A DNA stretch of 64,000 nucleotides from Triglochin maritima (taxonomy: Eukaryota > Streptophyta > Magnoliopsida > Alismatales > Juncaginaceae): positions 34,408,053 to 34,472,052 of the forward strand of contig OY821775.1 of the NCBI GenBank assembly GCA_963682175.1, read 5' to 3'. This document shows, piece after piece, positions 55,950-64,000 of this stretch (position 1 is the first letter of the stretch; every line of letters starts with the position of its first letter). Below the pieces are notes generated by a model. That model was not told the origin of the DNA. It saw nothing but the letters and a program-made list of their open reading frames with translations, and did no database searches. The position numbers and the translations under genes are program-made.

Positions 55950-57429
55950 CCGTCACGCCTGACTTCTTGGGAACCACATGGACAAGACTCACCCACGAAC
56001 TATCAGAGATAGGATAGATTATGCCATGATCCAAGCACTTAAGAACCTCCTTTCCGACGGCTTCTTTCAATACAGGATTCAATCTTCGTTGTGGGTCCCT
56101 GCGGGGCCTAAAATCCTCTTCCATGTGGATCCGATGCTGAACAATACCAGGGCTAATTCCCTTGATATCCTTCAAGGACCACCCGATCGCCTCTTTGTTT
56201 TCAAAGAGTACTCTTTTGAGGGCAACCTCTTGATCTTTTTCAAGATCAGAAGCAATAATGAGTGGCAAGGTCTCATTATCCCCTAAAAAGATGTACTTTA
56301 GGTTATCGGGGAGCGGTTTAAGCTCAACCATAGGTGGGTCCTTGTCGGATTCAGAGTTACATTCAAGTGGCTCAAGGGCCACGGGGTAAGAGGAGCAAGC
56401 ACCCAGATGTGCCTCCTCGTCCAGAGATATGCTGGCAGATTCCTCAAGATCCTCTTCACTCGCAACTTGATCATTAGGCACCTCAATAATATGTCGATGT
56501 GAGTCGAACATGCCTAATGAATTAGGCTCATCCGTGTCCTGGATGAAATTAGCTCCGACAGTGTCGTCGAAGAGCCCAGGTTGCTTACCAAGAGTGAAGA
56601 TGTTGAAATCCGCCGTGAGGTTTCCAAAAGACAACCTCATCAAGCCATTGCGACAATTAATCAAAGCATTAGATGTCGCAAGAAATGGCCTCCCAAGGAT
56701 CACAGGAATCTGTCCTTGTGGGTTGGACACGGGTTCGGTATCCAAGATGATGAAATCAACTGGAAATACGAACTCACCCACTTTGATAAGGACATCCTCC
56801 ACACTCCCTCGTGGAATTTTGACGGATTTATCAGCCAACTGGAGGGTTGTCCTCGTTGGTTTAAGATCGCCTATTCCAAGGTTGACATAGACTGAGTAAG
56901 GAAGGAGATTCACAGATGCCCCCAAATCCAATAAAGCTTGAGAGATTGTCACATTCCCAATCATGCAAGAGACAGTTGGACAACCTGGGTCCTTGTACTT
57001 GACGTGCATGGGTTGTGTCAATATGGAGCTCACATTGGCGGTCAAAAAGGCCTTTTTGGGCACATTTGTTTTTCTCTTAGAGGTGCAAAGGTCCTTGAGG
57101 AACTTGGCATACGGTGGCATTTGTTGAACAACGTCCAACAACGGAATGTTCACCTTTACTTGCCTAAGTACCTCAACGATCTCATCACGTTTTTTAGTCA
57201 ACCGATGAGGGAATGGTGCCTTGGGGACATAAGAATCACGAGGAGGAGTCTCAGAATTTGGTTCATTGACAGGCTCAAGACTCTCCTCGGAAGTCTCGCC
57301 AACAAGGTTGGCTTCCGGCATTTTCACATTGTTGTCAACGACCCTTCCCGATCTCAAGGTATGAACAACATTGGATTGTTGGGAAGGGTCACTTTCAACA
57401 TTGTGTACATTTAGCCTGGTATGAGCAGG
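55950..57429 (-). pseudogene. element B gag end, protease and start of RT
   Basis: Minus-strand frame in register with gag across one TAG (57430-57432). It contains VHTLRSGRVVDNN, KQVKVNIPLLDV, the protease ALLDLGASVNLLPYSVY, PVDFIILDTEP and LGRPFLATSNALINCRNG, the linker PVALEPLEC...DKDPPMVE, and the RT start IYPISDSSWVSLVHVVPKKSG. DLGAS is intact. The frame is lost just past VVPKKSG near 55930. Confidence 0.85.
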
Positions 57430-59006
57430 CTAACCCCTGGGATTAACCACAGGTTGACTCGGTAACTGACCCTTCTCACGTTCATGGAGCTGATGAGCCA
57501 ACTGGCTAACTTGCATTTCCAATGCTTTGACCAAATTATTGCTGGCCGCAAACATGGATTGAGTGCTCTGCATGAACGTTTGAAGGGTTTGTTCAAGGGC
57601 AGAGTCCTTAGGGTCAACCCGCTGGGGTGGTGGAGTCTGGTTAGAATAACCTGACGAAGAGGCCTGACCAGGTTGGTAATTATGGTGCTGAGATCTTTGA
57701 TGTGGGGGTTGGTAGGTCGCCGATGGGCGTGGAGGTTGATAAGGTGGATGTGGAGGTTGAGCATGTGAGCTCTGACCATGGCATCCACTAGACCCCCAAG
57801 AGAAGTTAGGATGGTTACGCCATCCCAGGTTGTAGGAATGACTGTACGGGTCATTCCGGGGCCTTTGTTGATACATCGCATTTGCATGCTCAGTATCCCT
57901 TGGAGCGTAAGCGCACTCCAAGTCATCATGTCCCCACAGTCCACACCTAGTACACCCGGGAGTAGCGACCTGAGCTACAGGAGCTCGGTCCATCTCCAAA
58001 CTCTCTATCCTACGCATGAGAGCAACCATTTTTGCCTCAGACGCGATAGTCGACTCAACATGATATGATCCAGCTCGACCAGAAGACCTGGAGGCTGGTG
58101 GCTCTCTCATGGTGTCCCACTCGAAGGTACGCTCAGCCATGGACTCAAAAGTGTCCCATGCCTCCTCGATGGGTTTCATTTGGAAGTCACCCTGACACAT
58201 CGACTCCAACAATGTGCGGGTGTTGTAGTTTATGCCCTCATAAACAATCTGGCACAGTTGCCATAGCTCAAGTCCATGATGAGGGCATTGCTGGAGAAGG
58301 TCCTTGAACCTCTCAATGAAACCATCGAAAAATTCGGTCTCGGTCTGATACATTTGATGTATCTGGTGCCGTATCTGTTGAGTTTTCCTTTGAGGGAAAA
58401 ATCTCTTCAGAAAGACGGTGACAAAGTCATCCCAAGACCGAATCGAGCTTGCCGGGAGGCTATACATCCATTTCTTCGCATTATCCTTCAATGCGAAAGA
58501 AATCATCCTCAACCGGACTGAATCCTCGTCAAGCTGTTGAAGCTTGAACATTGAGCATACTTCCTCGAATTCGCGTATAAAGATATACGGATCCTCCTTA
58601 TTGGCAGTAAAGGTTGGAAGCTTGCTCACATATTGAGGTTTCAGCTCATAGTTGTTCCCGCGAGCAGGGGGAACACTATGCAAGAAGGTTGCGTGGCCCG
58701 AACAGGATGGGTCCTCATCGGTCTATCATGTCGAGCTAAAGGTGGTGGTGCACCAAGAACTCGATCCTGACCGAATCTCCCTTCCTCTCGAGACAGAGGA
58801 GGAGGATAAGGGGGTCTACGTGGTGGTGGGAATGGACCGAGGTACTCCATGTATGGAACCCGGTCTCCCTTGCCACCACGAGACGACTCGGCCTCTTGCT
58901 CCAAAGGAGCACGAGGCGGAGATGGTCGATCACCAAGACCGTCCATCTCAGAAGAATGCACTCTCTCGAGTCGAGCACTCTCACCAGAACGAGCCCAACC
59001 TCGCAT
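57430..59006 (-). pseudogene. element B gag
   Basis: The N-terminal part 59006-58670 (Arg/Pro-rich, ending ATQPSCIVFP) is in one frame. The core from 58683 is in another, so a frameshift lies near 58665 within the conserved PSCIV.P motif. Core motifs are FIREFEEVCS, DNAKKWMYS, KRFFPQRKTQ, QQCPHHGLELW, and the knuckle CTRCGLWGHDDLEC (CX2CX4HX4C), then a Pro/Gln/Tyr/His-rich tail. It ends at TAG after VVNPRG. The downstream frame is the same register, so the TAG is either a mutation or a readthrough stop. Confidence 0.85.
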
Positions 59007-60064
59007 AAAATGCTCGACTCGACTCTAACAAACACTCAACAGAAGGTGTACTAGAGGAGGAGACTATATGTAGAGAATAGATGACGAGAGGACTCAGGTG
59101 AGGAGGGAAGAATCCCTAGAGCTAGCGTGGGTAGAGGGATCAGGAAGAAGCCTAACTAGCAAGCACGGCTCAAACAATGTAAGGCAATGGGTCCTTAGGC
59201 TAGACGACGCCTAACTTCGAGGTCACTAGCCTCGACACGTCTCACCTCCCTACAATGAGGACCACAATGCCCAGCAAGTGATACCAGATCCGGAGATCCA
59301 GTACCTCCTACTATCGACAAGGTAGGCAACGCCGATTAGGTCATGACGGTCTCAACTAGATTACTCTCCTAGTGCGCCCGCAATCCTAGGGCCAATGTCT
59401 ACTTGCTTTTAGGTAAGGCTTTGTTAAGAGTGATTTTTGGGGCCAAGGAAAGGGTGATGAAATCCCCCACCTTATCTTTTATGGGACAACCCCTCCTTAG
59501 TAGCGATTTGATCCTAGATCTAGCAATCAATCGCTCCAATGAAACGCTCTCTCACTCTTGTCCTGATGCAATTCCTACTAACTAATGCATGGGCATACGA
59601 GGTGCATGAATGAGTGTAGGAAATGCGTACCTCACACCAGCATTCCACAACTGAAAATAAAGCTAAAAGAAAAGACAACTATATGACTAAGTCAATACAT
59701 GATGCGTGACCTAAAGAAATAAGAACGTCTAGTCTTTTGCTTTGGATTTTAGGTCCAACTTGATTAATGGGGGAGTGATTAATGATCTGGAAGCAAACCA
59801 GAAGTCAAAACATGCAAAATAGGGCTCCCAGATAACACAAATTACAGAACTAACTACGAGCAAAAATTTGAGAGCACGAATCCCTCACCAGGCCGCCAAT
59901 TGGCGGTCTCCAACCGCTGATTGGCGGTCCTTTTGAAGCTTTTGTCCATCAAACTTGTCCAGTCGCCTCCCCTTGATCCGATGGTTCCCTAAAACTAAGA
60001 AAAACTGGAAACAAAAAATTAAAAACCCCTCGAATCGCCCAAACCAAGGTCTGGACAGAGCACC
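59007..60064 (-). other. element B leader with two palindromes
   Basis: No gene. GGCCGCCAATTGGCGGTC (59891-59908) and an adjacent ACCGCTGATTGGCGGT copy (59911-59930) lie about 150 bp past the primer site on the minus strand. Element 1 has the same two copies at 3752-3792. Confidence 0.6.
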
Positions 60065-60082
60065 TCCCCGGCCACGGCGCCA
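60065..60082 (-). other. primer-binding site (tRNA-Asp type, one mismatch), element B
   Basis: TCCCCGGCCACGGCGCCA on the plus strand. It differs at one base from the other four sites (CAACGG to CCACGG), and lies six bases from the LTR start at 60089. Confidence 0.85.
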
Positions 60083-60761
60083 AAAACTTGATTGATCGTT
60101 TTATATTTAACCGCAAGTGCACGGCCGCGTTGAAGCGATGGCAAATACGGGTCGTCCACACGGAGGTGTGTCGACACTTGGTTTGTTCGAAGGCGAGAGG
60201 TAAAAAAGGAGAGAAAGGTTGGTTACACTAAACTACACTAAGATGCAAAAGGGAAATGGAAGAAGAAACGATAAAACTAAACCCCAAAGGGGTAGAGAAA
60301 TAATGTGAACATAAAAGAGTGTGTGTGTGTTCATTAAGCTCCTCACAACATGTAGTGCATGAAATCATAAAACTACATCCAACTTTAACTGCACATGAAT
60401 TAAGATAAGACTACATCACTAAAACATACAAGACAATAATTGGAATGAAGCTAAATGAACTCAAGTATAAAGACTATACCCTACTATGCCTCCACATGAA
60501 TTAAGATAAAACTACATCATTAAAACATACAAGACATTAGCTACGGTAAAGGCAACAAGAGCACATACACTACAACTTGTGTTTCCAATATTAACTTCAT
60601 CCATATCCTAACCTTATCATTCCCCATAAAATAGGTCCACTAATCAAAGCATAAGCTAAGCTTCATTCAAGAGCATTAGAATATCAAAGATAAGAGTGAA
60701 AACCCATTAGATGGTTATGGAAATCATATAAATCTCAAGGGATAAAGATAACACACACTTA

Positions 60762-63346
60762 TCCTTGCTTGGGAGGAGTCCATTATACGACAAAAAGCAA
60801 GAGTAAAGTGGCTAAAAGAGGGGGACTGAAACACTAGGTTCTTCCATGCGCATCTTAGAGTGAGGACAACCACCAACCAAGTGAGGCGAGTGGGTGAGGG
60901 GGATAGCATGGTGGAGGATGAGAGCGACATTCGGGTAGCATTCTGACTCTTTTATGCTAACTTCTTTGCTCATGGTTTTCAGGTGCAACCCCTTAACCAT
61001 TCCATTATTTTACCACAAATTACCACGGAAGAGGGGGCAGAATTAATACGGAAGTTAGACCAAAAAGAACTACAATATGTTGTGTTGAATGCAAATGTAG
61101 ACAAGGCATCGGGGGCCGATGGCTTCAACGCAAAAGTTTTCAAGGCATCGTGGGATATAATCAAGAGGGATATGGTCAAGGCTGCCGCATCTTATCTGGA
61201 TAATGTAAGGGTTCTCACGCAATGGAACAACACATCGATTACGATTATTCCGAAGAAGAAGGCACCGACGGTGGTGGAGGAGTTCCGCCCCATTGCTTTA
61301 TGCAACATGACGTACAGGTTCAAGTCCAAAGTACTTGCAAATCAGTTTAAGAGGCTATTACCATCGCTGATAGGGGAAAATCAGATTGCATTTGTTAAAG
61401 GTCGAAGAATTGGTGATAACATTCTCCTCGCACACGAGCTTTGCCACACCCTTCACCTTGAGAAGGGAAAAACGCATGTGCATAAAGCTTGATATTAGAA
61501 AAGTCTATGACTCCATCTCTTGGGAGTTCCTTGATCATGTAATGAAGAGATTTGGCTTCCCAGATAAGTGCAGATGGCTGATATTGGCTTGTGTGGAGGC
61601 ATCGTTCGTGGTGACAGTGAATGGGGCTAACTCCACGCCGTTTCGAGATCGGAATGGTTAACGACAAGGTGATCCCTTAGACCCCTACTTATTTGTGATG
61701 TGCATGGAGGTATTGAGTGAAATGGTGAGGATGACGATCATGGAAAGCAAACTCAAGCCACTAACATGTCGAGATGTCACCGTGTCACATCTCTTATTTG
61801 TTGATATTGTCCTAATCTTCGCGAGGGCTACCAAAGAAAATGCTCGGGCCATTAGAACGGTCCTAGAGGAATTCACAACAAGCTCGGGTCTGATGTTTAA
61901 TGTATCGAAGAGTCAAGTTTTCATGGGGGGTGATGTGATGCATGGAGCATGGATTGAAGCAGACCTTGGGATTGAGCGCAAGGCATTTCCGGTGGGGTAC
62001 CTTGGGCTGCCATTATTGTCTGAGAGGATGTGGAGAACCCATTGTGTACCGTTAATCAACAAGTTTAAGGCACGACTATCCACTTGGAAGCAAAAACTCT
62101 TATCCATACCTCCTCATGGGATTGGACAGGATGTGTCATTTTGTTTGGGGAGGGGAGAAGAAATGGGTCGCGGTAGCATGGAAAGATGTATGCACACCAA
62201 AGGACGAGGGAGGATTAGGACTAAAAAGACTAACAGAGTGGAATGATGTGGGCCTTCTCCGGTTGTTTTGGCTCGTGGTGGCAGACAACAACTCACTATG
62301 GGCTAAGTGTGTTCGCCGGAAGTACTTAAGGAACTGTTCCATTTGGCTGGCAAGACCACCCCCTACCTCCTCATGGGCATGGCGAGGGCTATTGCGAGTC
62401 TGAGATATTGCTAGAAGGCACATTCAGTATGAGGTGGGAAATGGGGAAGAGATATGTTTCTTCCAATTCCATGGTGTGGCGAACCTTTTCAGTACGAGAG
62501 CTGGGGCGAACAACTTCATTATGACATGGGTGTGCCTTGGGATGTTATGGCATCGTATTTCATAAGAGAGGGGATGTGGAACCTCCCTCCCCATGCTCCA
62601 TCATGATGGAAGAAGTTTGCTTGAGGGTGAACCAAATTCGTATCCATGGAGGCCCGGATAGGCCAATACGACCCAATGGTAAGGGTGTTGCACTTGGGAT
62701 GTAGGAAGTGTGGAGTTGGGTGAGGGAACCGGGTAGAAAAGTACCTTGGGCTGGCATGGTATGGCATAAGTTTGTTGTCCAGAAGCATGCACTCACAGGT
62801 TGGAGAGCATTGAAGGGGCTCTTACTCACAAAGAGACAATGATTAAGTGAGGCGCAAAGCTCGACCCAATGTGTGTGCTTTGTGAAGACAAAGAGGAGGA
62901 CATGGAGCACCTTTTATGGGAATGTCCATACATGAAGGAGGTGTGGAGATGCCTCCTCAACCTCATGCAGCTTAGCCCAGGCTTGACGAGCACTTTAGAG
63001 AGCGAGGCCACGCGACTATCTTATGTGCGTGGAAGCCGACTTGACAAGGTGGTAGATACCATGGCTGTAGTCAATGACATAATTCGGTGTTTGGGAGATA
63101 AAGCAAAGAGACTCGCGAAAGATGAAGGAGAAGTGCGACATTTTCAGGAGACTTCGAGATAACTCCAACTTCTGATGTTGATGAGGATGAAATTGTTCTT
63201 AAACTACAACGATTATAGTGATGTTCATATAGGTTGTAGTGGAAAAGCCGGTTATGCATGTGGCATACACCCGCGGACTCAATGGTAAATCTTGTAGGAT
63301 GTAAACAGCTTTAGATTAATAAATTTAGAGGCTAAGCCTCCCTACT
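60762..63346 (+). mobile_element. 5'-truncated L1-type LINE
   Basis: Plus strand, inserted in the B/F LTR. ORF1 and the endonuclease domain are absent. Sequence starts just before the RT segment, as expected of 5'-truncated LINE copies. The 3' end is near AATAAATTTAGAGGCTAAGCC at 63319-63339 with no clear poly(A). No target duplication is apparent; a large deletion of the target accompanied the insertion or came later. Confidence 0.75.
60815..63162 (+). pseudogene. LINE reverse transcriptase remnant
   Basis: In order: VKWLKEGD.NTRFFHAHL (about 60815-60865, with a stop TGA), [21 protein letters not shown] and [25 protein letters not shown] (to 61360), [14 protein letters not shown] (61396-61440), a frameshift near 61470, then [26 protein letters not shown], and at 61791-61808 LLFVDI where active L1 elements have F-A-D-D. 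The second catalytic Asp is therefore lost. FPVGYLGLPL and the thumb follow, then after more frame changes a zinc-binding end CVLCEDKEEDMEHLLWECPY (from about 62872). At least four frame changes or stops. It would have copied LINE RNA at the nicked target. Confidence 0.8.
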
Positions 63347-63351
63347 AATCA

Positions 63352-64000
63352 AATACCCCTACCCATACTTTTTGCTAGTCCCAAGCAAAACAAAGAAAAG
63401 AAAAATGAATGAAAGTAAAACACACAAAAAATGGGGAAATCCTAACACACTTTCGTAGGAATCACGGTTGCACTTAGCATGTGCAACAAGACATTAAACC
63501 TCCTTGTCACCAAGGAAGAGGAGTGGTGTCTCTTGAGGGTTTTCAGCGGATATGCCCACAAAATCCGAACATTGATGCACTATTCAATCTAGCAACATGA
63601 CTCATTGGACCTACTTTTGTCGTTCATTGGATATGGTAATACTACGGGCCGACACTATATATGTATTTAGTCCACACACCTTGCTTAATGAACCATTCAT
63701 ATAAAGTTAATTAAGGACTTAAGTGAAAGACATGGGCAACCTTAACATCCTCAAGTGATACAAAGTGTAAAGTCCATTGAGGTTCTATTTGTATTGCCAT
63801 TTTTTTCTTTTTTTATACTAATCGGTGTTTAATTCTCTCTGGGTAAGCTTTCATGCAACGTTGCCTATAAGGACTTACACTATGATGTACGCCTTCCCCC
63901 AAATCTCCACATAGGGCGATCCCTACAACTCGTGTAATGGGAGCTCGGTCAGCGCATCCCAAGTCAGATTACTCGAAAGCACTAGGCACTAAGTCCCCTC
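63352..64000 (-). mobile_element. Element F: 3' end of another Athila-like copy
   Basis: The minus strand begins at a weakened polypurine tract (GGGTAGGGGTATT). It has the three stems: TTTTGCT/AGCAAAA (63370-63376 and 63384-63390), GTTGCAC/GTGCAAC (63467-63473 and 63481-63487), and CCTCCTTG/CAAGGAAG (63499-63506 and 63511-63518, one mismatch). Collinear with 51839-52510 of element B. The rest lies outside the window. Confidence 0.75.

Larger units (their letters stand above)
50285..63351 (-). mobile_element. Element B: Athila-like Ty3/gypsy element with full gag-pol, decayed
   Basis: Minus strand: 5' LTR 60089-63351 (half replaced by a LINE), primer site 60065-60082, leader, gag 59006-57430, protease 57429-56000, RT-RNase H-integrase 55949-53415, noncoding 3' region with second polypurine tract, tract 51839-51853, 3' LTR 50285-51838. 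The pol order PR-RT-RH-IN marks Ty3/gypsy. Gag and protease motifs are shared with the RT-less copies, which makes B a model for the autonomous partner. The right LTR is also the 3' LTR of element F. The left flank is ATGAC; its duplicate is not visible. Confidence 0.88.
60089..63351 (-). repeat. 5' LTR of element B, mostly replaced by a LINE
   Basis: 60089-60761 matches 50285-50962 of the 3' LTR. The terminal AATCA at 63347-63351 is followed by the polypurine tract of F. Around 870 bp between them (the whole U3 with USE and TATA) are missing and occupied by LINE sequence. The LTR ends against two different interiors, so it was shared by B and F before the LINE event. Confidence 0.75.

Overview
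The window is repeat-dense nuclear DNA of a flowering plant. It contains no intact host gene, and I saw no tRNA, rRNA or CRISPR locus. The plant assignment rests on Ty3/gypsy polyproteins of the Athila type, primer-binding sites that match the 3' end of plant tRNA-Asp and of initiator tRNA-Met, a plant L1-type LINE, and a Ulp1-protease remnant of the sort carried by plant DNA transposons. Almost all of the window is LTR retrotransposons inserted into, beside or through one another. Layout, left to right: 1-399, end of an unidentified LTR-like sequence. 400-3926, minus-strand interior of a pol-less Athila-like copy (element 1). 3951-4780, one LTR shared by element 1 (as 5' LTR) and element 2 (as 3' LTR), chimeric between two LTR types. 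4781-10904, element 2, minus strand, with Gag-protease but no RT. 10905-13657, unresolved DNA with GGTCGACC-type palindromes and one TATA promoter. 13663-39524, element D, a plus-strand chromovirus-like Ty3/gypsy element with 2.1-kb LTRs and the target duplication ATTAT. The 5' LTR of D is split by minus-strand Athila-like element C-out (15363-32272). C-out is itself split in its protease gene by its plus-strand relative C-in (18963-27533, duplication GTCTA). The 3' LTR of D is split by a solo LTR, E (37227-39230, duplication TGCCT). The order of events is therefore host DNA, then D, then C-out, then C-in, with E also later than D. The DNA that received D (left edge near 13640, then 39525-39885 and 45266-50284) carries many TGTCCTTTAAAGGACA-like palindromes and a Ulp1 (C48) protease remnant. 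It was also invaded by element G (39886-45265). 50285-63351 is element B, minus strand and the only copy with a complete gag-PR-RT-RNase H-IN order, now broken by stops and frameshifts. Its 5' LTR was replaced over half its length by a LINE (60762-63346). It also abuts a further copy, F (63352-64000), so B and F share an LTR. How the parts work together: the RT-less copies (1, 2, C-out, C-in) keep LTRs, tRNA-Asp primer site, polypurine tract and Gag-protease. They were probably mobilised in trans by relatives like B. They also keep a set of noncoding signals that I could align by eye across copies: an snRNA-type USE plus TATA pair with a constant 32-bp spacer, paired palindromes in U3 and leader, a second polypurine tract about 1.0-1.3 kb before the 3' LTR, and three hairpins just before the polypurine tract. 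These conserved signals are the most interesting content of the window.
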